Counted from the stretch's first letter, positions 45,646 through 54,963 are shown. The stretch: DNA of 64,000 nt from Microbispora sp. H13382 (GCF_014161445.1 NZ_JABBXA010000003.1:124001-188000), one strand, 5' to 3'. Made by a program: numbers and translations. The notes: generated by a model not told the origin, from the letters alone.

Positions 45646-48600
45646 GGTAGGGGAGCCGCTCCAGCATCGGGGAGCGGCCGTCCCGCGGGGCGCGGCGGCT
45701 GTTCCCCGCTGCGGGAAGGTCCGGGCCGCCCGCGGCGCATCGGGCCTCCCGCCGCCCGGCCCGGCCCCTCTCGCCTTCCGGGCCGGCGGCCGGGGCGAGG
45801 CCCGTACGGCCGCCCGCGCGCCCGTGCCGGAGGGCCTTCCGGGCGGAGGCCTGTGGCGGATCGGGGTCGAACAGCACGTCGACCCAGTAGTTGGTGGCCT
45901 GGAACGTCTTGTTGGGGAAGGCGTTCGCCGACGTGTAGAGGTAGACCCCGTTGCCTCCGCTCGCGGCGTCGGCCAGGGCGGTGAGCGGACCGCGCGTGTA
46001 GGTGTTGACGAAGTAGTACCGGTCCGCCGAGTAGTACCCCGCCGGCGCGAGGTACGAAGCGACGTAGGTAGTGCCCGCCGTGATCGAGATCGCCGGCGAG
46101 AAGTTCACCTGCTGCCAGCCGGTCGCGGTCTCGTTCGTGAAGGTCGCGCTTGCCAGCAGCTGGCCGGTCGTGGTCCACAGGCTGCCGACATGGGTGCCGG
46201 TGTTCTGCGGGCCCTTGTAGAACCTGACGCCCCTGATCTTGCCGGAGCCGGAGGCCTGGAACTTGACGCCGACCACGACCGACTTGTTGTCCTGCTGGGA
46301 CGGATTCGACGGCGTCGCGGTGTCGTCCCAGAGGGTCGTCGCGGGTGAGAAGACCACGTCGACCCAGTAGTTGGTGGTCTGGTAGGTGCCGTTCGGGAAC
46401 TTGGTCCCCGCGCCGTAGGAGTACAGTCCGTTGCCTCCGCCGTCGCCGCTCGCCGGGGCGGTGATCAGCCCGTTCGAGTACTGCGTGGTGAAGTAGGGCC
46501 GGGTCACCGAGTAGAACCCGGGGGTGTGGTACGAGGCGACGTAGTCGACGCCGGTGGAGATCAGCACGGGAGTCGAGAAGTTCACCTGCTGCCAGCCGGA
46601 CGCGGTCTCGTTCGTGAAGGTCGCCTCGGCGAGCAGCGTGCCGTCGGCGGTCCACAGGCTGCCGACATGGGTGCCGGTGTTCTGCGATCCCTTGTAGAAC
46701 CGGATGCCGGAGAGGTAACCGGGCGTGGTGACGCGGAACCTGACGCCCAGCTCCACCGACTTGGCGTCGGGGTTGTTGGCGACGGCGGGCGTGGTGCCGG
46801 GCGGCCAGATGGAGCACGGACATCCCGCGTTGACGTTGTACGTCATCGACGCCGGAGTGGTCTGCAGGTTGCCGATGTCGTCGACGGCCCGGGACAGCAC
46901 CGTGACCGTCTGCGACTTCGGTGTCGTCCAGCGGTACTGCCAGCTCGTCCGGCCCACGGCCCGGTGCCAGGTCGTGCCGCCGTCGACCGAGACCTCCACG
47001 CCGGCCACCACGCCGCCCCCGGTGTCGGCCGCCGTGCCGCCGACCGTCACGGTCGTCCCGCCGGGGACCGAGGCGCCGGCCGTCGGGGTGAGCATCTGCG
47101 AGGTCGGGGGAGCGGTGTCGGTCGACTGCGTCGCCGGGACCAGGCCCGGCTCCAGTGTGGCCGGCTGCACCCCCATGTCGGCGAACAGGTTCACCGTCGC
47201 CTGCTTCATGCTGACGTCTGTGGGCGTGCCCGGGCGGTCGTGGACGGCGTCCAGCCCCCAGGCCCACTGCGTGGTCCCCGCGCCGAAGACGATCGAGCCG
47301 GCCGTGCCGCGGTACAGCGTGAGGTGGTGGGTGGCGGTCCCCGCGCCGTACGTGCTGCCGTAGTCGAGCAGGTACTTGTTGCCGGTGAACACGCTCACCT
47401 CGGACAGCAGCACCAGCCCTGGCGGCGCGACGCCGTTGTCGGGCGCCTCGTCCCACTCGTAGCCGAGTGTGCCGGTGGGGAAGACGGCGGTCTGCCCGGG
47501 CTGGAGGTTCGCGACCGCGGTGTTGCGCCACAGCCGGTAGGGCGCGTACGCCGCCGGGACGGCGATGTTGTTCGCGGAGATGCCGTTCACCCGGAATAGC
47601 GTGCCGGTCAGGGCGTTCTCGGGCCTGCCGCCGTCGGAGGGCGGGGAAAAACGCGGGTCCCGCCAGGTCCCGGTCCACTGCGGGCTGGGGTCGATCTTCG
47701 CGTTGGCGATGGTCTCCTTGTAGCAGACCAGTGTGCGGAACGGCGTGCCCGAACTGTCGATGCTGTTCTCCCACCGCGTCTTCCAGAACGACTCGTTGCC
47801 GGAGAAGAAGGTGAGCCCGACGCCGTTGTCCCTGGCGTTGGTCACGTTGGTGCGCATCTCGTTCGACCAGTACTCGTCGTGCCCCGACGACATGAAGATC
47901 TTGTGGTTGAGCAGCAGCGCAGGCCGGGTCGCCGTGTCGACGTTGCTGGTGTAGGCGACGTCGTAGCTGTTCAGTTCGAGCCACCTGATCATCGGATACT
48001 CGGCGTCGAAGAAGTAGGTCTCCGGCCGCTCGGCCCGCAGGGTCATCGGACGGTTGTAGCTGACCTTGAACGCGCGGCCCGTGGGAGTGCCCTGGTAGAG
48101 GCTGTTGCCGCCGTAGTCGTTGTACGCCTGCCAGGTCGCGTCGGAGGTCTGCACGAGGATGTCGGAGTTACGCGCGTCGTTGCGGACGACGAAGATGTTC
48201 TGGCTCACGCCGGCGGTGCCGTCGGTGCGGACGAAGTTCGCGAGGTAGACGCCGGAGACCGCGTTGGCGGGGACGGCCCAGGACGCGGAGACGGCCCAGT
48301 TGCCGCAGTCGATCAGCCCGGTGGCCGAATCGGTGAGACAGGCCGGCTGCGCCTGCGGCAGGGACGCGGACGGGGTGACGCTGGTGATCAGCCGCGCCCC
48401 GAGCCCCTGGTAGTAGCCGACGCGGTAGATGTCGATCCGGTACGCGGTGACGGACGGGGCCGACACCTTCCACTGCTGGGTGTCTCCCGCGTTGACGCTG
48501 ATCTGCGTGGCGAAGCCGGTGATGTCGCTGCTGCCGTCGCCCGGCACGTCCCACTGGGACGGCGGGGTGCCCGGCAGGCTGTTCTCCAGGCAGATGATCG

Positions 48601-48892
48601 AGGTGGTCGGGCACGCCGCGCGCCGGGCCCGCGTCCGGGGGAGCCGGGTCCTCCGGCCGCTTTCCGCGGGCGCCGGGCCGGGTGAGGCCGAGGACACAGG
48701 GCGGGGTGAGGCCGAGGACACAGGGCCGGGCGTGCCGCCGCTTGGAGTCGCAGCGTCGTCCGCGGGCGCGGGCGCGGGCGTCCAGGCGGCCAGGAGCAGG
48801 GCGGCCACCGTCGCGGAGGCCGCGCCCAGCAACCGCGTGGCCGATGTCCCCCGCCTCCGGCGGACGCCGGCCACGCTCACTTCGCCTGACAT
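45569..48892 (-). CDS. large secreted protein with DMFA2-type domain, Ig-like domain and two DUF4082 domains
   Basis: Protein of 1107 residues. A signal peptide lies at about 20-45, followed by a Pro/Ser-rich linker. Residues 150-600 resemble the C-terminal domain of the N,N-dimethylformamidase large subunit: SDATWQAYNDYGGNSLYQG, FFDAEYPMIRWLELNSYDV and IFMSSGHDEYW. An Ig-like domain (about 610-710) and two DUF4082 domains (about 712-1009; each has GIRFYKG or GVRFYKG and NTGTHVGSLWT) follow. The last 98 residues are Arg/Gly/Ala-rich and share no fold with the rest, as if an original stop were lost; they overlap the adjacent glycosyltransferase gene by 77 bp. ATG 48892 follows GAGGGG. It is presumably a surface enzyme acting on the polysaccharide or another carbohydrate; activity is not known. 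Confidence 0.83.
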   Translation of the reverse strand: MSGEVSVAGVRRRRGTSATRLLGAASATVAALLLAAWTPAPAPADDAATPSGGTPGPVSSASPRPVSSASPGPAPAESGRRTRLPRTRARRAACPTTSIICLENSLPGTPPSQWDVPGDGSSDITGFATQISVNAGDTQQWKVSAPSVTAYRIDIYRVGYYQGLGARLITSVTPSASLPQAQPACLTDSATGLIDCGNWAVSASWAVPANAVSGVYLANFVRTDGTAGVSQNIFVVRNDARNSDILVQTSDATWQAYNDYGGNSLYQGTPTGRAFKVSYNRPMTLRAERPETYFFDAEYPMIRWLELNSYDVAYTSNVDTATRPALLLNHKIFMSSGHDEYWSNEMRTNVTNARDNGVGLTFFSGNESFWKTRWENSIDSSGTPFRTLVCYKETIANAKIDPSPQWTGTWRDPRFSPPSDGGRPENALTGTLFRVNGISANNIAVPAAYAPYRLWRNTAVANLQPGQTAVFPTGTLGYEWDEAPDNGVAPPGLVLLSEVSVFTGNKYLLDYGSTYGAGTATHHLTLYRGTAGSIVFGAGTTQWAWGLDAVHDRPGTPTDVSMKQATVNLFADMGVQPATLEPGLVPATQSTDTAPPTSQMLTPTAGASVPGGTTVTVGGTAADTGGGVVAGVEVSVDGGTTWHRAVGRTSWQYRWTTPKSQTVTVLSRAVDDIGNLQTTPASMTYNVNAGCPCSIWPPGTTPAVANNPDAKSVELGVRFRVTTPGYLSGIRFYKGSQNTGTHVGSLWTADGTLLAEATFTNETASGWQQVNFSTPVLISTGVDYVASYHTPGFYSVTRPYFTTQYSNGLITAPASGDGGGNGLYSYGAGTKFPNGTYQTTNYWVDVVFSPATTLWDDTATPSNPSQQDNKSVVVGVKFQASGSGKIRGVRFYKGPQNTGTHVGSLWTTTGQLLASATFTNETATGWQQVNFSPAISITAGTTYVASYLAPAGYYSADRYYFVNTYTRGPLTALADAASGGNGVYLYTSANAFPNKTFQATNYWVDVLFDPDPPQASARKALRHGRAGGRTGLAPAAGPEGERGRAGRREARCAAGGPDLPAAGNSRRAPRDGRSPMLERLPYLRSAPPGGACPAPRAAHREDRGARG

Positions 48893-49386
48893 CGCACACC
48901 CCTCGCGATCCGACAAACGATCAGGGGGAGTGACGCGAAGGATAGTGGTCGCGGAACCCGCCGGATCGGCACCCGGGAGTCGGCGAGTTTCCGCCCGGCG
49001 CGGATTTCCTTCTCCTTTCCCTGCCTGTCCGCCTGCCGCCAATCAAGTCGTCATATGAGCGCATTTAACGGGCGAACGGACACTCCTTGCGGAAAGGAGA
49101 AAAGAAAGGATGGAAATCATGAATCGCCGCGAGTAGCATCCCTGCTGAGCGGGCATTCTGCAAATCCTCCCCGTCCGCGTATAGATCATCGGCACAGGTG
49201 CGGCAATCCGCGGCTTCGGCCGTCCTTTCCCGCGCCATCGTTTTCCGCGTGACGACTCGCGCCCGGCGTCGCGCGCCCGGCGGATCGAATCCGATCGGTG
49301 CCCGCGGCGCGAGATCCGGGGGGGCCGATCTCCGATATGAGTCCCACAACACGTGCGTTCGCACCTTCACGTGAGGTAGGTCGGAA
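48893..49386. other. 494-bp divergent spacer between the two DUF4082 genes
   Basis: It should hold promoters for both large secreted proteins. A hairpin CTCCTT-GCGGA-AAGGAG at 49083-49099 includes the ribosome-binding site of an 8-residue frame (ATG 49110, TAG 49134-49136) on the plus strand. It is not clear whether this frame is real. No other gene is supported; a 65-residue frame at 49055 has no ribosome-binding site and atypical composition. Confidence 0.5.
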
Positions 49387-51459
49387 ATGAACCGCTCAGC
49401 CGCCGCCCGGAAACGCGGGCGGGAACCCGTCGGGGACAGGCCCCGGAGACGTCGCCGGGATCTCTTCCGCAACGCCGGGCGGCACCGGCTCGCGGCGGCC
49501 GTCGTCGCCGTGCTCGCCGCCGGCGCCCTCGTCGCGGCGCCGGGGCAGGCCGTCGCCGATCCGTCCCTGTCCCTCGGCCGCGCTGCCACCTACGGGGTCC
49601 TGGCCTCGGTCTCGGTGACCAACACCGACTCCACCCAGGTCACCGGCGATCTCGGGGTGAGCCCGGGGACCTCGGTGAGCGGCTTCCCGCCCGGCACCGT
49701 CAGCGGGTCCGTCCACGCGGGCGACTCCGCGGCCGCCAACGCGATGGCCGACGCGGTCGTGGCGCGCGACCAGATCACCGGGATGTCCTCCACCGCCACC
49801 ATCGGGCCCAACCTCGGCGGCACGACCCGGGGCCCCGGCGTGTACGACTCGAGCACCGGCGCCTTCTCGATCAGCGGATCGCTCACGCTCGACGCGCAGA
49901 GCAACCCCGACGCGATATTCGTGTTCCGGGCCTCCACCCTCACCGCCGCCCAGTCCAGCAACATCGCCCTCACCGGCGGCGCGCAGGAGAACAACGTGTA
50001 CTGGCAACTCGACAACACCGTCTCGCTGGGCATGTATCCCACCTTCCGGGGCACCGTCCTGGCCAACGGCAACGTCTCGGTGGGCCCCGTCTCGGCCGTC
50101 TACGGCCGGATGTTCTCCCTCGGCGGCACGGTCGCCATCACGGGGACCACGAGCATCCCCGCCACCCGCATCACCGTGCCGAACAACCCGCCGACCACCA
50201 CGACCCTGACCTCGTCGCCCAACCCCTCGCAGACAGGGCAGTCGGTCACCTTCACCGCCACCGTCCAGGCGCAGTCGGGCTCGGTCGTGCCCGCCGGCGA
50301 CGTGGCCTTCAAGGACAACGGCGTCGTCATCGGCAAGGACCAGCACTACCAGGGGCATCCCGCCACGCTCACAACGTCGAGCCTCTCGGCGGGGCAGCAC
50401 CGCATCACGGCCGTCTACCTCGGCGGGCCCACCTTCGACAACGAGGCCGTCATCTACTTCGCGCCCAGCACGTCACAGCCCGTCGTGCAGTACGTGTCGA
50501 GCACCAGCCTGTGGAACGACGGCGCGACCCCCGCCGTCGCCTCGCAGAACGACCCGAGCCCCGTCGTGCTGGGAGTCAAGTTCACCTCCTCCCAGAACGG
50601 CCTCATCACGGGGATCCGGTTCTACAAGGGCGCGTCGAACACCGGGACCCACACCGGCAGCTTATGGACGGCCGACGGCCGGCAGCTCGCGACCGTGGTC
50701 TTCACGAACGAGACCACGTCCGGCTGGCAGCGGATGGACTTCCCGTCCCCCGTCGCCGTCGCCGCCGGCACGACCTATGTCGCCTCCTACCACACGACGT
50801 CGGGGTTCTACTCGCTGGACCGGAACTACTTCACCACCTCGTACGTGAACGCACCGCTGACCGCTCTCGCCAACGGGCCCTCGGGCGGCGACGGGGTGTA
50901 CTCCTACAGCCCGTCCGACACCTTCCCCGTCAGTTCCTACCGCGCCTCGAACTACTGGGTCGACGTGATGTTCACCCCGGCGCAGACCCTCTGGGACGAC
51001 TCGCAGACCCCCGCCGTCGCCTCGCAGAACGACTCGAACCCCATCGTGGTCGGGGTGAAGTTCCAGTCGTCGCAGGACGGAGTGGTCACCGGCATCCGGT
51101 TCCGGAAGGGCCCGCAGAACACCGGCACCCACACCGGCAGCCTCTGGACGATCGGGGGGACCAGGCTCGCGACCGTGACTTTCAGCGGCGAGACACCCGC
51201 GGGGTGGCAGCAGGCGGACTTCCCCACGCCCGTTCCCATCACCGCGAACACGACCTATGTCGCCTCGTACCACACGACCTCGGGACGGTACGCGGTCGAC
51301 CGGAACTACTTCACCTCCCAGCACGCCAACGGCGCCCTCGTCGCCCTCGCCGACGGATCCTCGGGCGGCAACGGCGTCTACACCTACAGCGGCACCGACA
51401 CCTTCCCCGTCAGCTCGTACCGCGCCTCGAACTACTGGGTCGAGCCCGTGGTCCAGTAG
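49387..51459 (+). CDS. secreted ice-binding-like (DUF3494) protein with Ig-like and two DUF4082 domains
   Basis: Protein of 690 residues. A long basic N-terminus precedes the signal helix (about 35-58). Residues 60-262 form a DUF3494 ice-binding-like domain: YGVLASVSVTNTDSTQVTGDLGVSPG, then IFVFRASTLTAAQSSNIALTGG and YPTFRGTVLANGNVSVG. A Big_3_5-type Ig-like domain (about 265-362) and two DUF4082 domains (370-530 and 535-690) follow. DUF3494 members bind ice or act as adhesins or matrix proteins. The DUF4082 copies have the NTGTHTGSLWT motif, as in the divergent neighbour. A role in surface attachment or freeze protection of the polysaccharide matrix is a guess. GAGGTAGG precedes the ATG. No sorting motif was seen, so it is probably released. 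Confidence 0.85.
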   Translation: MNRSAAARKRGREPVGDRPRRRRRDLFRNAGRHRLAAAVVAVLAAGALVAAPGQAVADPSLSLGRAATYGVLASVSVTNTDSTQVTGDLGVSPGTSVSGFPPGTVSGSVHAGDSAAANAMADAVVARDQITGMSSTATIGPNLGGTTRGPGVYDSSTGAFSISGSLTLDAQSNPDAIFVFRASTLTAAQSSNIALTGGAQENNVYWQLDNTVSLGMYPTFRGTVLANGNVSVGPVSAVYGRMFSLGGTVAITGTTSIPATRITVPNNPPTTTTLTSSPNPSQTGQSVTFTATVQAQSGSVVPAGDVAFKDNGVVIGKDQHYQGHPATLTTSSLSAGQHRITAVYLGGPTFDNEAVIYFAPSTSQPVVQYVSSTSLWNDGATPAVASQNDPSPVVLGVKFTSSQNGLITGIRFYKGASNTGTHTGSLWTADGRQLATVVFTNETTSGWQRMDFPSPVAVAAGTTYVASYHTTSGFYSLDRNYFTTSYVNAPLTALANGPSGGDGVYSYSPSDTFPVSSYRASNYWVDVMFTPAQTLWDDSQTPAVASQNDSNPIVVGVKFQSSQDGVVTGIRFRKGPQNTGTHTGSLWTIGGTRLATVTFSGETPAGWQQADFPTPVPITANTTYVASYHTTSGRYAVDRNYFTSQHANGALVALADGSSGGNGVYTYSGTDTFPVSSYRASNYWVEPVVQ

Positions 51460-51563
51460 GGGAGCCGGCGTCCGGCCCCGGGGCGTAAGGCTTGCTCAAG
51501 GAAATCCCCACGGCGGGCGGTCACGGACGTGCCGGGCCGCCCGCCCGATGTTCACTGGCGGAG

Positions 51564-52721
51564 GTGAGCACAACCAGCCTGACAGCGGTCCCCTTCAACC
51601 GGACCCACGTCTGCGACAACGAGCTCGGCTACCTCACCGAGGCCGTACGCCAGGGATTCACGTGCGGCGACGGGCCCTTCACCCGCAGGGCCACCGAGCT
51701 CCTGCGCGAGCTGACCGGTGCCGGCCACGCGCTGCTGACCACCTCCTGCACGCACGCGCTGGAGATGTCGGCGATCCTGCTGGACCTGCGCCCCGGCGAC
51801 GAGGTGATCATGCCGTCGTTCACCTTCGTGTCCACCGCCAACGCGTACGCGCTGCGCGGGGCCGTGCCGGTGTTCGTGGACTGCCGTCCCGACACCCTGA
51901 ACATCGACGAGCGCCTGATCGAGGCCGCGATCACCGGCCGCACGCGGGCCGTCGTGGTCGTCCACTACGCGGGCGTGGCCTGCGAGATGGACGCCGTACA
52001 GGCCCTCGCGGATCGGTACGGCCTGGCCGTTGTCGAGGACAACGCCCACGGCCTGGGCGGGTTCTACCGGAACCGGCCTCTCGGGTCCTTCGGGTGCATG
52101 GCGGCCCAGAGCTTCCACGCGACGAAGAACGTGCAGTGCGGAGAGGGCGGGGCCCTGCTGCTCCAGGACGCCGCCCTCGCCGCGCGGGCGGAGATCATCC
52201 GGGAGAAGGGCACCGACCGCAGCCGCTTCTACCGCGGTCAGGTCGACAAGTACCAGTGGATCGACATCGGCTCCAGCTACCTGCCCTCGGACGTCCTCGC
52301 GGCCATGCTGACGGCCCAGCTGGAGTCGTTCGGCTCCATCCAGGCGCGGCGTCACACGGTGTGGCAGGCCTACCACGAAGGGCTGTCGGAGTGGGCGGGG
52401 GACAACGGCGTCGCCCAGCCGGTGGTGCCCGAGGACCGCCGGCATCCGGCACACCTCTACTACCTGCTGCTGCCCGACCTGCATCACCGGCAGGCGTTCC
52501 TCGCCCATCTCGCGGCCGCGGGCGTGCAGGCGGCGTTCCACTACCAGCCGCTGCACCATGCCGTCGCGGGTCTGCGCTACGGGCGCACCGCGCCCGGCGG
52601 CTGCCCCGTTACGGAGCACGTCGCGGACCGGCTCGTACGGCTGCCGCTGTTCGCGGGGCTGGACGACGCCGGCGTCACCCGGGTGATCGAGGCCGTGCGC
52701 GGCTACAGGGTGGACCGATGA
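51564..52721 (+). CDS. wecE: dTDP-4-amino-4,6-dideoxygalactose transaminase (WecE/RffA)
   Basis: PLP-dependent aminotransferase of 385 residues, DegT/DnrJ/EryC1/StrS family. It aligns from end to end with enterobacterial WecE, including VPFNRTHV at the start, CGDGPFTRRATELL, EVIMPSFTFVSTANAYALRGA, VHYAGVACEMD, the PLP-lysine segment FHATKN near residue 190, and GQVDKYQWIDIGSSYLPSD. It would transaminate dTDP-4-keto-6-deoxyglucose, supplied by RmlA and RmlB encoded 3 to 5 kb downstream. GTG at 51564 gives the expected length; no separate ribosome-binding site is clear. The acetyltransferase start overlaps its stop (ATGA). Confidence 0.93.
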   Translation: MSTTSLTAVPFNRTHVCDNELGYLTEAVRQGFTCGDGPFTRRATELLRELTGAGHALLTTSCTHALEMSAILLDLRPGDEVIMPSFTFVSTANAYALRGAVPVFVDCRPDTLNIDERLIEAAITGRTRAVVVVHYAGVACEMDAVQALADRYGLAVVEDNAHGLGGFYRNRPLGSFGCMAAQSFHATKNVQCGEGGALLLQDAALAARAEIIREKGTDRSRFYRGQVDKYQWIDIGSSYLPSDVLAAMLTAQLESFGSIQARRHTVWQAYHEGLSEWAGDNGVAQPVVPEDRRHPAHLYYLLLPDLHHRQAFLAHLAAAGVQAAFHYQPLHHAVAGLRYGRTAPGGCPVTEHVADRLVRLPLFAGLDDAGVTRVIEAVRGYRVDR

Positions 52722-53479
52722 GCTGGCGGGACGTGACGGAGCCCGGCGTGGTGCTGACGGTACCGTCGCCGGTGGAGTCCGCGAGGTTCGGCCGTTCGGT
52801 CGAGCGTCTCACCGTCTCCGCCTCGTCCGCGGCGCCGCTGGAGACGGTGCGCGATGCCGTGGCGCGGTCGGCGGCGGACGTCGTCATCCTGCGGTACCCG
52901 GCGGAGTACGTCGGCTGGTTCGCCGGGCTGACGACGCTCGGCCGCACCGCCGTGCTGGCCGACTCGCTGGTCTACTGGCGGCTGCGGGCGGGGGAGGGCC
53001 GCCGGCCTCAGCCGGTGGGCGGCCTGGCCGTGGACGGTGTGCCGGCCGCGGCGGAGGTGCGCGCCTTCGTCCGGCGGACCTTCGGGGCGTACGGCAACCA
53101 CTACCTCGCCAACCCGCTGTTCGACGCCGCGGACGCGGCCGAGGGCTACGAGGAGTGGGCGCTGCGGTCGGCGGCGCGGGACGGATGCGTGACCCTGCGA
53201 GGCCCCGACGGCGTGCTCGCGCTCGCGACGATCGAGCAGGACGGTCCGCGCACCGAGATCCTGCTCGCCGGTGTGACCCCCGCGGCGCAGGGGCGCGGCG
53301 TCTACGCGCACCTGCTCGCGGCGGTCGAGGACCGCGCCGCCTCGCGCGGCGCGGCCGAGGTCGTCATCTCCACCCAGGGACACAACACGCGCGTGCAGAG
53401 GGCCTGGGCGAGGTACGGGTTCGAGCCGGTCCACACCCTCCTCACCGTGCATCTGATCCGGGGCCCGCTGCCGCGCTGA
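52718..53479 (+). CDS. GNAT N-acetyltransferase, probable dTDP-4-amino-sugar acetyltransferase (WecD-like)
   Basis: Protein of 253 residues. The C-terminal GNAT domain has LLAGVTPAAQGRGVYAHLLAAVED near residue 187, containing the acetyl-CoA loop (Q-x-x-G-x-G type), and ends with STQGHNTRVQRAWARYGFEPV. The N-terminal 100 residues are more variable, as in WecD. It overlaps wecE by four bases, so it most likely acetylates the WecE product to dTDP-4-acetamido-4,6-dideoxygalactose (dTDP-Fuc4NAc). The name rests on this pairing and the fold rather than on strong similarity. Its last 38 bases overlap the convergent glycosyltransferase 2 gene. Confidence 0.85.
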   Translation: MSWRDVTEPGVVLTVPSPVESARFGRSVERLTVSASSAAPLETVRDAVARSAADVVILRYPAEYVGWFAGLTTLGRTAVLADSLVYWRLRAGEGRRPQPVGGLAVDGVPAAAEVRAFVRRTFGAYGNHYLANPLFDAADAAEGYEEWALRSAARDGCVTLRGPDGVLALATIEQDGPRTEILLAGVTPAAQGRGVYAHLLAAVEDRAASRGAAEVVISTQGHNTRVQRAWARYGFEPVHTLLTVHLIRGPLPR

Positions 53480-54422
53480 ACACGGACGCCTGCCGGGGAG
53501 GGGAGCCGGCCCGCTCGCGGATCACGTAGGTCGGGCGGCCCATGCCGCCGCCGTGAATGCGCCCGATGTACTCCCCGAGCACGCCGATCGAGATCAGTTG
53601 CGCGGCGGAGAACAGGGCGACCATCGAGGCCAGCGTGGTGAACCCGGCGACCGTGATGCCTCCCATGAGGAAGCGCCACAACACCGCTCCGCCGAGCGCC
53701 AGGCCCACGACGCCGACCAGGAACCCGAGGTAGCTGGCCGCCCTGAGCGGGGCCGCGCTGTATCCGACCAGCATGTTCAGGGTGTGCCGGACGAGCAGCC
53801 GGGGGGTGTAGTTGGACCTGCCGTGGCCGCGCTCGTCCATGTGCACCGACGCGGAACCGACCCGGGTGGTCGCCCACGACAGCGCCACGTCGACGGAGGC
53901 GTGCGGCCCGGTCAGTCCCTCGAACGCGTCCCGCAACGGGGTGCGGAAGGCGCGGAACGCGCTGATCGCCCGTGCGGCGCCGACGCCGAGCGTGGCCGCC
54001 ATTCCCGCCTTCACCGAACGCGACGCGAAACTGCGCAGGAACCCGTGCTCCTCCTGGTACGGCACTCCGTACACCAGGTCGAGCCGTTCCCGCTCCAGCG
54101 CGTCCAGCAGCACCGGGATCTGCTCCGGCGGGTGCTGCAGGTCGTCGTCCATGGTGACGACCACATCGAACCTCGCCTCCCGGATGCCCGCCACCAGGGC
54201 GTTGTGCTGCCCGTAATTGCGCGACAGGTGGAGGGCGCGCACGCCGTCCACCTCGCCGGCCAGCCGGGACGCGGTGAGCCAGGTGTCGTCCGGGCTCCCG
54301 TCGACGACGAGGATCACCTCGTGCGACGGGGACAGCCGGCGCAGGACCGGCATGAGCCTGGCGACCAGCGACGGAAGGGTCCGCGCTGAGCGATAACACG
54401 GAATTACCACCGACACCGACAT
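53442..54422 (-). CDS. GtrB/DPM1-type glycosyltransferase family 2
   Basis: Membrane glycosyltransferase of 326 residues. The GT-A domain begins SVSVVIPCYRSARTL, with ILVVDGSPDDTW near residue 50 and the DxD motif in VTMDDDLQHPPEQ near residue 90. Two C-terminal helices (about 225-250 and 260-285) place it at the membrane. This layout is that of GtrB/ArnC/DPM1 enzymes, which charge undecaprenyl phosphate with a single sugar. With the GtrA-like protein encoded divergently 91 bases away, it should form a side-branch glycosylation pair. AGGGG five bases upstream supports ATG 54422. The C-terminus overlaps the acetyltransferase gene. Confidence 0.9.
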   Translation of the reverse strand: MSVSVVIPCYRSARTLPSLVARLMPVLRRLSPSHEVILVVDGSPDDTWLTASRLAGEVDGVRALHLSRNYGQHNALVAGIREARFDVVVTMDDDLQHPPEQIPVLLDALERERLDLVYGVPYQEEHGFLRSFASRSVKAGMAATLGVGAARAISAFRAFRTPLRDAFEGLTGPHASVDVALSWATTRVGSASVHMDERGHGRSNYTPRLLVRHTLNMLVGYSAAPLRAASYLGFLVGVVGLALGGAVLWRFLMGGITVAGFTTLASMVALFSAAQLISIGVLGEYIGRIHGGGMGRPTYVIRERAGSPPRQASVFSAAAGPGSDAR

Positions 54423-54513
54423 CGATTCCCCTGGTTCGTTAGCGCGGTTCATGAGCACCGGCGATTACACTCCTGCTGACCGGTCTCGGTAGCACATCCG
54501 GAGTGATTCAATC

Positions 54514-54963
54514 ATGCTCGAACTGGAAAGCCGGAGTGCCCGGAAAGCCCGGGTCGCGGCCCTGCCGGCTTTTCTCGGCCAGCGCATCACATACCTGCTG
54601 GCGGGTGCGGCAACGGCGGGGGTGTATTACGTTCTTCTTGGCCTGGGTTTGCTGCTGACCAGGAATTCGGTGCCCTATCTTTTCCTCGTCGTGGGCTGCC
54701 ATTTCGTCACCGTTGTGACCGTCTATCCGGCGTACCGGCTCGTCGTCTTCCGTGGCTGCACGGTCGGCTGGATCACCGGCTACCTGCGCTTCTACGCCGT
54801 GGGGCTGACCTTCCTCGGCGTGTCCGTGGTGGGACTGCCGCTACTGGTGGAGTTCGCCGGGATTCCGCTCATGGCGGCGCAGGCTCTGATAATCCTGCTG
54901 AGCCCGCCGCTGAGTTACCTCGCAAACCGGTTCTGGGCTTTCCGGGCGACCGGCATCGCCTGA
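54514..54963 (+). CDS. GtrA family membrane protein
   Basis: Protein of 149 residues with four hydrophobic helices, matching the GtrA family. GtrA-like proteins are thought to flip undecaprenyl-phosphate-linked sugars made by GtrB-like enzymes, for late modification of polysaccharides. FLGQRITYLLAGAATAGVYYVLLG at the start and PLSYLANRFWAFR at the end are typical segments. The GtrB-like glycosyltransferase is encoded divergently 91 bases away, and the two probably work together. A GGAG site lies ten bases before ATG 54514. Confidence 0.88.
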   Translation: MLELESRSARKARVAALPAFLGQRITYLLAGAATAGVYYVLLGLGLLLTRNSVPYLFLVVGCHFVTVVTVYPAYRLVVFRGCTVGWITGYLRFYAVGLTFLGVSVVGLPLLVEFAGIPLMAAQALIILLSPPLSYLANRFWAFRATGIA

